From Tenacibaculum lutimaris (GTDB lineage: Bacteria; Bacteroidota; Bacteroidia; Flavobacteriales; Flavobacteriaceae): 64,000 nucleotides of DNA. Below the pieces are notes generated by a model. That model saw only the letters and a list, made by a program, of their open reading frames with translations, was not told where the DNA came from and searched no databases. Below, one piece after another: positions 17,009-25,781 of this stretch; the first letter of the stretch is position 1, and every line of letters begins with the position of its first letter. Position numbers and translations under genes: made by a program. The DNA lies in assembly GCF_003610735.1 (NCBI RefSeq), contig NZ_RAQM01000007.1, positions 124,001-188,000 of the forward strand, read 5' to 3'.

Positions 17009-17739
17009 TAATTGTAGTAATAACTACAATTTTAACAATTTTAGGAGTTGTTTTTTTAGTGGTATTGTTTACTGTTTTTCAAAATCGTAAGAATAAATTG
17101 TTGTTAGAACGTGCTGAAAACAAAAAACGGTATGAACGAGAAATAGCTGAAACCCAAATAGAAATTCGAGAAGAAACATTGAGAAATATTAGTTGGGAGT
17201 TGCATGATAATATTGGGCAACTCCTAACTTTAGCTAGAATACAATTACAGCATGCTTCACCTGAAAGTATGGGAGAAATCTCTGAAATTATTGCGAAGAG
17301 TTTAACAGAAGTTAGAGCTCTGTCAAAAATAATTAACCCTGATTTTATTAATAATGTAAAGTTAAAGAAAGCCTTAGAGTTAGAAATAGCCCGTTTTAAT
17401 AGATTAAATTATATTGAAGCAAGTTTAGAGGTAATAGGTAGAGAACTGGAAATTAATCAAAAACATGGAATTATTATTTTCAGGATACTCCAAGAGTTTT
17501 TTTCTAATACTATTAAACATTCAAAAGCCACAAAGTTAGAAGTGTTTTTAAATTACAAAGATGATTCTGTTGAAATTAAAGCACAAGATAACGGTGTGGG
17601 TTTTGATGTGGTGAGAATAGGTTTAAAAGGTATAGGTTTACAGAATATAAAAGCAAGAGCAAAATTGATAAATGCTGAAGCAAAATTCAAATCAGAACCT
17701 CAAAAAGGAACAAGTTTAATAATAAATTACTATATTTAA
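16984..17739 (+). CDS. Sensor histidine kinase, NarX/DesK type (HisKA_3)
   Basis: 251 residues. One membrane helix (about 8-31), a short coiled coil, then the dimerisation/phosphoacceptor motif WELHDNIGQLLTLARIQL with His74, and a HATPase domain with the N box QEFFSNTIKHSKA, the G1 motif DNGVGFD and the GIGLQNIKARA G2 region. The order identifies the HPK7 class that pairs with NarL-type regulators. Such a regulator follows after 53 bp. I chose the ATG at 16984 over one at 16963 because it starts just before the helix. Signal unknown. Confidence 0.9.
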   Translation: MELEESRIIIVVITTILTILGVVFLVVLFTVFQNRKNKLLLERAENKKRYEREIAETQIEIREETLRNISWELHDNIGQLLTLARIQLQHASPESMGEISEIIAKSLTEVRALSKIINPDFINNVKLKKALELEIARFNRLNYIEASLEVIGRELEINQKHGIIIFRILQEFFSNTIKHSKATKLEVFLNYKDDSVEIKAQDNGVGFDVVRIGLKGIGLQNIKARAKLINAEAKFKSEPQKGTSLIINYYI

Positions 17740-17792
17740 AGAGCCTTAGTGTATATTCCCCAACAACTAATACTAATCTAACTTATGAAATT

Positions 17793-18437
17793 ATGAAATA
17801 CTCAGTTGTTGTTGTAGATGATCATACGTTATTGTCACAGGCTATTGAAGGTATGGTAAACACCTTTGATAAATTCAAAGTGCTTTACACTTGTAAAAAT
17901 GGAAAAGAGGTTGAAGAAAAATTTTCTGCCTCACCTAAAAATATACCAGATTTAGTCTTAGTAGATGTAAATATGCCTGTGATGAATGGTATTGAAACTA
18001 CCGAATGGATTGTGGAAAATTATCCACAGGTACATGTCATGGCCTTATCTGTAGAAGATGCTGACGGAACTATTTTGAAAATGTTAAAAGCTGGGGCTGT
18101 TGGTTACCTGTTAAAAGATACCAAAAAAGAGATACTAGAAAAGGCTCTTTTAGAAATGATGGATAATGGTTTTTATCACACCAAAAATGTTACAACTTTA
18201 TTGCTAGATTCAGTCTCTGGAAAGAAGGAGAGAAATAATCTCGCGTTTAAAGAAAATGAAATTACTTTCATGAAGTTGGCTTGTTCTGAGTTAACGTATA
18301 AAGAGATTGCCGATAAAATGTTTCTAAGCCCTAAAACTATAGATGGATATAGAGATAGTTTATTTACAAAACTAAATGTTAGAAATAGAGTAGGATTAGT
18401 TATGTATGCTATTAAAAATAAAATTTATACTCCGTAA
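17793..18437 (+). CDS. Response regulator, NarL/LuxR family
   Basis: 214 residues. Receiver domain 1-120 with acidic pocket D9/D10, phospho-acceptor D58 in LVDVNMPVMNG, Ser86 and Lys108 in GYLLKDT. LuxR-type HTH about 148-210 with LTYKEIADKMFLSPKTIDGYRDSLFTKL shortened to the canonical recognition turn. It is the cognate partner of the kinase encoded directly upstream, and would bind DNA as a dimer after phosphorylation. Targets are unknown. rbfA follows with its own -7 box, so the operon probably ends here. Confidence 0.93.
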   Translation: MKYSVVVVDDHTLLSQAIEGMVNTFDKFKVLYTCKNGKEVEEKFSASPKNIPDLVLVDVNMPVMNGIETTEWIVENYPQVHVMALSVEDADGTILKMLKAGAVGYLLKDTKKEILEKALLEMMDNGFYHTKNVTTLLLDSVSGKKERNNLAFKENEITFMKLACSELTYKEIADKMFLSPKTIDGYRDSLFTKLNVRNRVGLVMYAIKNKIYTP

Positions 18438-18446
18438 TTTTATGCT

Positions 18447-18454
18447 TAAATTTG
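18447..18454 (+). promoter_or_regulatory. -7 element of rbfA, four bases from the start codon
   Basis: TAAATTTG is a full match to TAnnTTTG. Only four bases separate it from the rbfA ATG, so transcription would begin at or next to the start codon. Confidence 0.65.
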
Positions 18455-18458
18455 CAGC

Positions 18459-18854
18459 ATGGAAGAAACAAATAGACAACGAAAAATTGCAGGAGTATTG
18501 CAACAAGATTTGGTAGACGTTTTACAACGCGCTGCTCAAGATGGAATGAAGGGAGTGATTATATCGGTTTCTAAAGTTTCGGTTACTGCCGATTTAGGAG
18601 TAGCTAAAGTGTACTTAAGTGTATTTCCTTCAGAAAAAAGAGATGAGATTATAGAAGGGGTGAAGTCTAATACTCCTTTAATCCGTCACGAATTAGCACA
18701 GCGAACAAAACATCAACTTAGAAGAATGCCAGAATTACTATTCTTTGGTGATGATAGTTTAGATTACATTGAAGATATTGACAAATCTTTAAAAGGAGAG
18801 GACATTGATCCAATAAAAAATCCAGATATCTTACCTCGTCGCCAAAAACGTTAA
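18459..18854 (+). CDS. rbfA: 30S ribosome-binding factor RbfA
   Basis: 131 residues with the KH-type fold of RbfA: NRQRKIAGVLQQDLVDVLQRA at the start, ISVSKVSVTADLGVAKVYLSVFP in the centre, and LRRMPELLFFGDDSLDYIEDID near the end. It binds the immature 30S subunit and is needed for 16S rRNA 5'-end maturation and growth in the cold. A LolC/E-like permease gene follows 39 bp downstream. The mRNA appears to be leaderless or nearly so, as judged from the -7 box position. Confidence 0.93.
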   Translation: MEETNRQRKIAGVLQQDLVDVLQRAAQDGMKGVIISVSKVSVTADLGVAKVYLSVFPSEKRDEIIEGVKSNTPLIRHELAQRTKHQLRRMPELLFFGDDSLDYIEDIDKSLKGEDIDPIKNPDILPRRQKR

Positions 18855-18893
18855 TAAATTTTCTTTACTTTGGCTAGCTAAATTTATTAATGG

Positions 18894-20096
18894 TTGAATT
18901 TTTCACTATACATAGCTAAACGATACTTGTTCTCAAAAACAAGTACTAACGCAATTAATATTATTACGGCAATTGCTGTTTTTGGTGTTGTAGTAGGTGC
19001 TTTGGCGTTATTTGTGGTTTTATCAGGTTTTTCAGGGTTAAAAACTTTTAGTGACTCTTTACTAAATGCGTCAGATCCTGATATAAAAATAACTGCAACT
19101 CAAGGAAAATCTTTCGAATATTCAACAAAACTTCATGAAATTCTACAACAAGAAGAAGATGTGAAAGCGTATTCAAAAGTTGTAGAAGAAAGAGTTTTTT
19201 TAAAATATAAAGACAGAGATCATATTGCTCAAATAAAAGGAGTAGATGCTAATTATTCATCTATAATTCCTGCAGATTCTATATTAACGGTTGGAACTTG
19301 GATAGATGAACAGTATGAAAACACAGCTGTTGTTGGTTATGGAATTTCGTATAAATTGTCGTTAGGGATTTTTAATTTCGGAGAGCCTTTGCAGATTTTA
19401 GTTCCAAAACCGGGAAAAGGATTTATCAATGCTAACAATGCTTTTCGATCGGTATCTACACAGGTAGTTGGTGTGTATACAGGCTCAGAAGAGTTTCAAA
19501 ATAAATATGTGTTTACCGAACTCTCGTTGGCACAAGAATTGTTAGGATATAAAGAAAATCAAATAACGGGAGTTGAATTAGCTTTAAAAAAAGGAGTTGA
19601 TTTAGATTCATTTCAAGAAAAACTACAAGCTGCTTTAGGGGAAGATTTGAAAGTACAAACTCGTGCACAGTTAAATACGTTGTATTATAAAGTAATTAAT
19701 ACTGAAAACTTCATCTCGTATCTAATTTTTACACTGATTGTAGCTATTGCTTTATTCAATGTAATAGGTTCAATAATAATGATGATTATTGATAAACGTA
19801 AAAACCTGAAAACATTATTTAATTTAGGAAGTAGCGTAGAGGAAATAAAAAAGATTTTCATTTATCAAGGTTTTTTATTGACCCTAGTTGGAATGGCAAT
19901 AGGATTGATTTTAGGAGTTCTTTTAGTGTTGGTTCAGCAACGTTTCGAATTATTGATGATTACAGAAAGCTTGGCTTATCCAGTTGAATTTAGGTTGGTG
20001 AACCTACTAGTAGTCATTGTTACAATTTCGGCTTTAGGTTATTTGTCAGCTAAAATTGCAAGTTCAAGAATTTCAATAGCCTTTATAGAAAAATAA
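18894..20096 (+). CDS. LolC/LolE-like lipoprotein-release ABC permease
   Basis: 400 residues of the MacB/FtsX permease superfamily. The first helix is ITAIAVFGVVVGALALFVVL (about 24-44), a periplasmic domain runs about 45-265, and three C-terminal helices follow around MMIIDKRKNLKTLFNLGSS, the coupling loop. In the family it works with LolD to pull lipoproteins out of the inner membrane. lolD is not in view. The start is TTG: a stop codon at 18888-18890 lies directly upstream in frame and no ATG is available. Starting at TTG gives MNFSLYIAKRY, which is how homologues begin as far as I recall. Confidence 0.88.
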   Translation: MNFSLYIAKRYLFSKTSTNAINIITAIAVFGVVVGALALFVVLSGFSGLKTFSDSLLNASDPDIKITATQGKSFEYSTKLHEILQQEEDVKAYSKVVEERVFLKYKDRDHIAQIKGVDANYSSIIPADSILTVGTWIDEQYENTAVVGYGISYKLSLGIFNFGEPLQILVPKPGKGFINANNAFRSVSTQVVGVYTGSEEFQNKYVFTELSLAQELLGYKENQITGVELALKKGVDLDSFQEKLQAALGEDLKVQTRAQLNTLYYKVINTENFISYLIFTLIVAIALFNVIGSIIMMIIDKRKNLKTLFNLGSSVEEIKKIFIYQGFLLTLVGMAIGLILGVLLVLVQQRFELLMITESLAYPVEFRLVNLLVVIVTISALGYLSAKIASSRISIAFIEK

Positions 20097-20153
20097 AAGG
20101 CCAAAATTTATACAATCTTAGCCTTTTGTAAATACGTAGTAGTTATAATAGTC

Positions 20154-20669
20154 TTATTCTTTTATGACTATTGTTTTTGTTTTCTCATCTTTTTTCAATA
20201 GTATTTTGTATTTAGTTTTTGCTTTTTTATTTTTCTCATAAGCCATATGATATTTAGTTGAAGCAAAACTCCATCCAGGATATTTTTTTACAATTTCTTT
20301 TTGTAAAGATAGTGGGAGCCTTACGTCATAAAAATATTCATTACAGTTTAAAATATCACCTTGTTGATTATAGGTGACAGCAATCTTGTTTTTACCTTCT
20401 TTAAGTACTACATCGTAATTAGAAGGGTCGTTTTTGGAATAAACATTTAAATCTTCAATGTTGAATTCTAGCATTTTTTTGCGAAGCATTTTTATCTGCA
20501 ATGATTGATCTGAGTTTTCAACAGCATTTACAAAAGAACTATTGCTTTCAACTGTTGCTTTTTTTTTGTTTAGGTTAGAAGATACATCGTTTACAGCAAA
20601 AAAATTTTGTTGAGCAAACATTAGGTTGGTTAGACCGAGCATAATTAAACCAATTACTTGAGTTTTCAT
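20154..20669 (-). CDS. Secreted PepSY-like protein
   Basis: 171 residues. A Sec signal peptide (about 1-19, ending MFAQQN), then a spacer, then a C-terminal module with NYDVVLKEGKNKIAVTYNQQGDILNCNEYF and LPLSLQKEIVKKYPGWSF, the strand-strand-helix plan of the DUF2874/PepSY-like (beta-lactamase inhibitor-like) fold. Function is not established for these. Upstream lie three copies of TGTCTAT with helical phasing and a one-mismatch -7 box TAACTTTA, which suggests activator-dependent transcription. Convergent with the LolC/E-like gene. Confidence 0.75.
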   Translation of the reverse strand: MKTQVIGLIMLGLTNLMFAQQNFFAVNDVSSNLNKKKATVESNSSFVNAVENSDQSLQIKMLRKKMLEFNIEDLNVYSKNDPSNYDVVLKEGKNKIAVTYNQQGDILNCNEYFYDVRLPLSLQKEIVKKYPGWSFASTKYHMAYEKNKKAKTKYKILLKKDEKTKTIVIKE

Positions 20670-20782
20670 AAGTTAAAAATTATTATGATTAGACTTAGTT
20701 ATTGGGGTTATTATGGGGTAAGTGAAACAAATAAGGAGTTTATAAAGTTAAAATAAAAGACAGTTTTTTAATTAAGATTACC

Positions 20783-20822
20783 ATAGACAGATAATAATCT
20801 GCTAATAGACAAATGATAGACA
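20783..20822 (-). repeat. Helically phased TGTCTAT direct repeats (candidate activator site)
   Basis: Read on the minus strand, TGTCTAT occurs at 20822-20816, 20811-20805 and 20789-20783. The starts are 11 and 22 bp apart, and the skipped slot at 20800-20794 reads AGATTAT. A -7-like TAACTTTA lies at 20750-20743 with no TTG at -33, so the array would sit at about -45 to -84 of a start near 20738, a typical activator position. Confidence 0.5.
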
Positions 20823-20843
20823 AAATAGTATTAAAGAGAGTTT

Positions 20844-22604
20844 TTATAAAGATTGAATAAAAGTATCTAAGTTTATGTCTTCTGTAAGGTGTAATTTTTT
20901 TCTAAGTCTATAACGGCTAGTGTTAAGAGAAGCTAGAGTTATATTTTGTAAAGTAGCAATACTACGACTGTTAATTTTTAATCGAATAAGTGAACACAAA
21001 CGTATTTCATTTTTGCTTAAATCTGGGAATTTTGTTGTTAAATTTCGGTAAAAAGAATCACTTAATTTATCGAGCTTTTCATAAAATATTTGAGTATCAG
21101 AATCGAAAGTAACTTTGTTTTTTATTTCTTGTTCTAGTTCATTTAAAAGAGCATCTCTGTGTGAGTTGTGTGTTTGTTTTAAAGCGTGTACTTTGTTTGA
21201 TATGTATTTAATCCATTCTTGTTGTTGTGATAAATTAATGGCAAAATCGGATAAATCACGTTTTTTAGATTGAATTTCGGAATTGAGCTTTTCAACTTTT
21301 AAGCTTTCAACTTCTAGTGTACGTTCTGCAAGTTTTTGTTTGTTTTTTGCATTAATAATATGTTGTCTTCTTCTTAAAAATAATGATGCTAGTAGTAGAA
21401 TTATAAACGAAAATGAGAGAGTAACAATCCAAAATTTAGATTGTTGGCTTTTTAGTTGGTTTTCTTTAACCATTCGTTCTAGCTCAAAGTTAAGAGCAAC
21501 CCTGTCTAATGTTGCATTATTGAGTTCTTTTCTCCAAGTGGCATCGGTAATATCTTCAAGGTTTTGTATACTGTCAGAAAATTGTTTTATCACTTTTAAA
21601 GTAGCATAAGCTTGGGGTGTTAGTCCTAAGGCATTTTGTAAGGTTTCTTTGGTTTGTAAAAATTCTAATTCAGAATCAGGAGTTAACCTTCCTGAAATTT
21701 TTTCTTCTGTAATTATTTTCTCTAACCTATTAAAGTTGGTATTCGCTTCTGTAAACTTCCCCAATTTTATATTAGTGTTCACTAATTGTGCCCCGGCGCT
21801 AATTAAGCGAGGTGTGTCACGATTTTGTGATTTTTCATTTATAGTATTTTTGAAAAACTTGAAATTTTCAGCATATAAAGGTGCTGCTAAATTATACTCT
21901 CCTTTTTCATAGTAGATGTCGGCAATATTATCTCGGACACTTCCTAGAAGTGTATGATTAGGGAAGTTGGTTAAGGTAATTTCGTAGGCTTTTTTAAAAT
22001 AAGGAAGTGCTTTGTCGGGGTTACTTTTATTCCAGTAAAAAAATAACCCATAATTATTAATGGCAGAAGGGTAGTAAATTTTATTAAAAGTTTTAGAGTA
22101 GTTTATGTTGGCTTTATGAGCATACTCTGCGCTATCAAGAATTGAAAGTTTGGCATAATCAGCAGCTAAAACACTGTAAGCGTGATTATGCATTTCTATT
22201 AATGAGTTTTTTTCTTCAGAAGAAAGCTTACCCTCGTTTTCAACATAGAAATTTAAAAATTGATTATACCATTTAATTGATTCCTTCGGAAATCCAACCT
22301 TGTAAAACCAATTCCCAGCATCAAGAAAACTTTGAATTTTTAAATAGTAATGGTCTTCAATTTGTGGAAGTAAGTCTAGTTTTCGATACAGAAGAGATAA
22401 GTATTTTTTTAATTGAGTTTCAGAATACGAATCTCTAGTATAAGTTTTAATATCATCAACAGGAAATTCTTCATTCATTTCGTTATTAATTTGATGATAT
22501 AGTTTTAAAGCATCTGTATTGTTTAATGGAAGCTCTTGTGAGAAACCAAAAAATGGTTGTAGGAGTATAGTAACCAGTAGTATATATACAAGTTGATACT
22601 TCAA
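20844..22604 (-). CDS. TPR-repeat membrane protein with C-terminal LuxR-like HTH
   Basis: 586 residues. A signal peptide (about 1-22), a periplasmic array of tetratricopeptide-like helices (about 40-370), one membrane helix (about 388-408, FWIVTLSFSFIILLLASLFL), a cytoplasmic coiled coil (about 415-500), and a C-terminal HTH in which LSKNEIRLCSLIRLKINSRS and LASLNTSRYRLRKKLHL stand out. This is the Bacteroidetes one-component architecture that joins an outside sensor to a DNA-binding end. Target unknown; the secreted PepSY-like gene just downstream, with its phased repeats, is a candidate. The start is TTG, supported by a TATATTTG box 26 bases upstream. Confidence 0.85.
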   Translation of the reverse strand: MKYQLVYILLVTILLQPFFGFSQELPLNNTDALKLYHQINNEMNEEFPVDDIKTYTRDSYSETQLKKYLSLLYRKLDLLPQIEDHYYLKIQSFLDAGNWFYKVGFPKESIKWYNQFLNFYVENEGKLSSEEKNSLIEMHNHAYSVLAADYAKLSILDSAEYAHKANINYSKTFNKIYYPSAINNYGLFFYWNKSNPDKALPYFKKAYEITLTNFPNHTLLGSVRDNIADIYYEKGEYNLAAPLYAENFKFFKNTINEKSQNRDTPRLISAGAQLVNTNIKLGKFTEANTNFNRLEKIITEEKISGRLTPDSELEFLQTKETLQNALGLTPQAYATLKVIKQFSDSIQNLEDITDATWRKELNNATLDRVALNFELERMVKENQLKSQQSKFWIVTLSFSFIILLLASLFLRRRQHIINAKNKQKLAERTLEVESLKVEKLNSEIQSKKRDLSDFAINLSQQQEWIKYISNKVHALKQTHNSHRDALLNELEQEIKNKVTFDSDTQIFYEKLDKLSDSFYRNLTTKFPDLSKNEIRLCSLIRLKINSRSIATLQNITLASLNTSRYRLRKKLHLTEDINLDTFIQSL

Positions 22605-22630
22605 AATAAGGTGTAAATGGTTAGTTAAAC

Positions 22631-22638
22631 CAAATATA
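22631..22638 (-). promoter_or_regulatory. -7 element of the TPR-HTH regulator
   Basis: TATATTTG on the minus strand, a full TAnnTTTG match. It predicts a start near 22626 and a leader of about 20 nt before the TTG at 22604. No TTG at -33. Confidence 0.6.
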
Positions 22639-22712
22639 CAGCTTCTTTTGCTGGTTTAAAAGTAAAAAGTAATTCATTGAAAATGAATAAGCTAAAAAGG
22701 GGATTTACACTA

Positions 22713-23711
22713 TTATCCTAAGGTGACAGTAGCATCTCCAAACTTAGTTTGTACTTCGTCAAAAGCAGCAAAAACATCTTTAGGATCATCTGAAGTTACC
22801 ATTTTCATGCGGTGTTCTTTAAAATGCGGAATTCCTTTAAAATAGTTGGTATAATGTCTTCTGGTTTCTACAACTCCTAAATGTTCGCCTTTCCAGTCTA
22901 TAGCCATTTCTAAATGACGACGTGCCATATCAACACGTTGAGAAATTGTTGGTCTTGGTAAATGCTCTCCTGTTTTAAAATAGTGTTTCACTTCGTTAAA
23001 AAACCAAGGATATCCAATAGAAGCACGACCAATCATACAGCCATCTAATCCATAAACGTCACGCATTTCCATCGCTTTTTCAGGAGAGGTAACATCTCCA
23101 TTACCAAATACAGGTATATGCATTCTTGGGTTGTTTTTTACTTCAGCAATAGGAGCCCAATCGGCTTCACCTTTATACATTTGTGCACGTGTACGACCGT
23201 GAATAGAAATAGCTTTACAACCTACATCTTGCAAACGTTCGGCAACTTCAAGAATTCTGATCGAATCATGATCCCAGCCTAAACGAGTTTTCACAGTAAC
23301 AGGTAATTTAGTGTGTTTTACCATTGCTTCGGTAAGAGAAACCATTAAATCAATATCTTTTAAGATTCCTGCACCAGCTCCTTTAGATACTACTTTTTTT
23401 ACAGGGCACCCAAAATTGATGTCGATAATATCAGGATTTGATTTTTCAACAATTTCCACTGTTTTTAGCATAGATTCTAAATTAGCGCCAAAAATTTGAA
23501 TCCCCACAGGGCGTTCTTTTTCGTAAATATCTAACTTCATTACGCTTTTTGCTGCATCGCGAATCAATCCTTCCGAAGAAATAAATTCAGTATACACTAC
23601 ATCAGCACCATTTTCTTTACATAAAGCTCTGAATGGTGGATCACTTACATCTTCCATCGGCGCTAATAATAGCGGAAAATCAGGAAGTTCTATGTTACCT
23701 ATTTTTACCAT
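22713..23711 (-). CDS. dusB: tRNA-dihydrouridine synthase DusB
   Basis: 332 residues. An FMN-binding TIM barrel with APMEDVSDPPFR (17-28), the catalytic Cys102 in DINFGCPVKKV, AGILKD, KTRLGW, SIHGRTRAQMYKG and GNGDV, followed by a small helical domain. It reduces uridine to dihydrouridine in the tRNA D-loop using NADPH. Monocistronic. Its -7 box TAACTTTG lies four bases before the ATG, so the transcript is likely leaderless. It is divergent from lepA. Confidence 0.94.
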   Translation of the reverse strand: MVKIGNIELPDFPLLLAPMEDVSDPPFRALCKENGADVVYTEFISSEGLIRDAAKSVMKLDIYEKERPVGIQIFGANLESMLKTVEIVEKSNPDIIDINFGCPVKKVVSKGAGAGILKDIDLMVSLTEAMVKHTKLPVTVKTRLGWDHDSIRILEVAERLQDVGCKAISIHGRTRAQMYKGEADWAPIAEVKNNPRMHIPVFGNGDVTSPEKAMEMRDVYGLDGCMIGRASIGYPWFFNEVKHYFKTGEHLPRPTISQRVDMARRHLEMAIDWKGEHLGVVETRRHYTNYFKGIPHFKEHRMKMVTSDDPKDVFAAFDEVQTKFGDATVTLG

Positions 23712-23715
23712 GCTG

Positions 23716-23723
23716 CAAAGTTA
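23716..23723 (-). promoter_or_regulatory. -7 element of dusB, four bases from the start codon
   Basis: TAACTTTG on the minus strand. The same four-base distance to the ATG is seen at rbfA. Confidence 0.65.
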
Positions 23724-23754
23724 CTTTTTATTTTTTTATTGTGTAAATTTTTAA

Positions 23755-23785
23755 TTGTACATCGTTTTTCAAAGAAGTATCTTTG
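23755..23785 (+). promoter_or_regulatory. lepA promoter
   Basis: TTG at 23755-23757, a 20-bp spacer, TATCTTTG at 23778-23785. The predicted leader to the lepA ATG is about 115 nt and contains the small palindrome CCCATAATGGG (23819-23829). Confidence 0.7.
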
Positions 23786-23904
23786 CAAGTCACAAGTAGT
23801 TAGATTACGACGAATGAACCCATAATGGGTATTTAGTAAATAATGCGGTTTTGTTAAAACGGATTTCCTAAGTGTCTAAAATGGTTTGAGAAATTTTTAT
23901 ATTG

Positions 23905-25701
23905 ATGAAGAACATTAGAAATTTTTGCATTATTGCACATATTGATCATGGTAAGAGTACTCTTGCCGATAGATTATTAGATTATACAGGCACAGTTACT
24001 GAGCGTGAAAAGCAAAACCAGTTACTAGATAACATGGATTTAGAGCGCGAACGTGGAATTACAATTAAATCGCATGCGATTCAAATGGATTATGTTTACG
24101 AAGGAGAAAATTATATTCTAAACTTAATCGATACTCCTGGTCACGTAGATTTTTCTTATGAAGTTTCTCGTTCTATAGCAGCTTGTGAAGGTGCTTTGTT
24201 AATTGTTGATGCAGCGCAGAGTATTCAAGCACAAACTATTTCTAACTTATACTTAGCGTTAGAGAATGATTTAGAAATTATTCCTGTACTAAATAAAGTA
24301 GATTTACCTTCAGCAAATCCTGAAGAGGTAACTGATGATATAGTTGATTTATTAGGATGTAATCCTGAAGATGTAATTCATGCAAGTGGAAAAACAGGTT
24401 TTGGGGTTGACAGTATTTTAAAAGCAATTATTGAAAAAATTCCTGCACCTACTGGGAACCCTGACGCGCCATTAAAGGCATTGATTTTCGACTCGGTGTA
24501 TAACTCATATCGTGGAATTGAAACCTACTTTAGAGTGATTGATGGTTCTATTAAAAAGAATCAACAAATAAAATTCATGGCAACAGGAAAACAATATGGT
24601 GCTGATGAAGTAGGAACTTTAAAGTTAAATCAAGTTGTAAAAAACGAGATTAAAACAGGTGATGTAGGGTATTTAATTACAGGAATCAAAGCAGCAAAAG
24701 AAGTAAAAGTAGGGGATACAATTACTGATTTTGCAAATCCAACAACTGATAGAATTGAAGGTTTTGAAGATGTGAAGCCAATGGTATTCGCAGGAATATA
24801 TCCTGTAGATACAGAAGATTATGAAGAATTGCGTGCTTCGATGGAGAAATTGCAGTTAAATGATGCTTCATTAGTATTTCAACCAGAAAGTTCTGCAGCA
24901 TTAGGGTTTGGTTTCCGATGTGGTTTCTTAGGAATGTTACACATGGAAATTATTCAAGAGCGTTTAGAACGTGAGTTTGATATGACCGTAATTACTACGG
25001 TTCCTAACGTAAGTTACCACGCATTTACTAAGAAAGACCCTGATGAGGTGATTATTGTAAATAACCCATCAGATTTACCAGATCCGTCAAGATTAGATAG
25101 AGTTGAAGAGCCTTTTATTAAAGCTTCAATTATCACCAAAGCAGATTTTGTTGGGCAAGTAATGTCGCTTTGTATAGAAAAGCGTGGGCAAATTGTAAAT
25201 CAAACATACTTAACTCCAGAAAGAGTTGAATTAATTTTTGATATGCCGTTAGCAGAAATTGTATTCGATTTTTATGATCGCTTAAAAACAGTTTCTAAAG
25301 GATATGCATCGTTTGATTATCATCCAATTGGAATGAAACAATCGAAGTTAGTGCGTGTAGATATGTTATTAAACGGACAAATAGTAGATGCACTTTCAGC
25401 TTTATTACATGATAGTAATGCGTATTCAATTGGAAAACGTATTTGTGAGAAGTTAAAAGAATTGATTCCTCGTCAGCAGTTTGATATTCCAATACAGGCT
25501 GCTATTGGAGCAAAAATTATTGCTCGTGAAACGGTAAAAGCTTTACGTAAGGATGTTACGGCTAAATGTTACGGAGGAGATATTTCTCGTAAACGTAAGT
25601 TATTAGAAAAACAAAAGAAAGGTAAAAAACGTATGCGTCAAGTAGGAAACGTAGAAATTCCACAGCAAGCATTTATGGCTGTGTTGAAGTTGAATGATTA
25701 G
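23905..25701 (+). CDS. lepA: Elongation factor 4 (back-translocating GTPase LepA)
   Basis: 598 residues. The G domain opens with [10 protein letters not shown] (11-20, G1) followed by RERGITIK (G2), DTPGHVDF (G3) and NKVDLPSA (G4). EF-G-like domains II, III and V follow, then the LepA-specific C-terminal domain ending in [15 protein letters not shown] and a VEIPQQAF motif. It acts on stalled or mistranslocated ribosomes. The ATG at 23905 is preferred to a TTG three bases upstream. A strong bidirectional terminator follows. Confidence 0.96.
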   Translation: MKNIRNFCIIAHIDHGKSTLADRLLDYTGTVTEREKQNQLLDNMDLERERGITIKSHAIQMDYVYEGENYILNLIDTPGHVDFSYEVSRSIAACEGALLIVDAAQSIQAQTISNLYLALENDLEIIPVLNKVDLPSANPEEVTDDIVDLLGCNPEDVIHASGKTGFGVDSILKAIIEKIPAPTGNPDAPLKALIFDSVYNSYRGIETYFRVIDGSIKKNQQIKFMATGKQYGADEVGTLKLNQVVKNEIKTGDVGYLITGIKAAKEVKVGDTITDFANPTTDRIEGFEDVKPMVFAGIYPVDTEDYEELRASMEKLQLNDASLVFQPESSAALGFGFRCGFLGMLHMEIIQERLEREFDMTVITTVPNVSYHAFTKKDPDEVIIVNNPSDLPDPSRLDRVEEPFIKASIITKADFVGQVMSLCIEKRGQIVNQTYLTPERVELIFDMPLAEIVFDFYDRLKTVSKGYASFDYHPIGMKQSKLVRVDMLLNGQIVDALSALLHDSNAYSIGKRICEKLKELIPRQQFDIPIQAAIGAKIIARETVKALRKDVTAKCYGGDISRKRKLLEKQKKGKKRMRQVGNVEIPQQAFMAVLKLND

Positions 25702-25720
25702 CTTTTATAGATAAAATATA

Positions 25721-25765
25721 AAATTTAAAAGCCGTTTTGATTTAATCAAAACGGCTTTTAAATTT
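25721..25765. terminator. Bidirectional intrinsic terminator between lepA and the YugP-type gene
   Basis: A perfect 18-bp stem (25721-25738 with 25748-25765) built on AAAAGCCGTTTT, with a nine-base loop and A/T-rich flanks on both sides. It serves two convergent genes. Confidence 0.9.
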
Positions 25766-25781
25766 TTATACTTAGGAGTAA

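Noticed and set aside
20095..20127. Terminator between the LolC/E-like gene and the PepSY-like gene
   Set aside because: AAAAGGC/GCCTTTT is a 7-bp stem with a 19-base loop and no proper T tract, too weak to list as a terminator.
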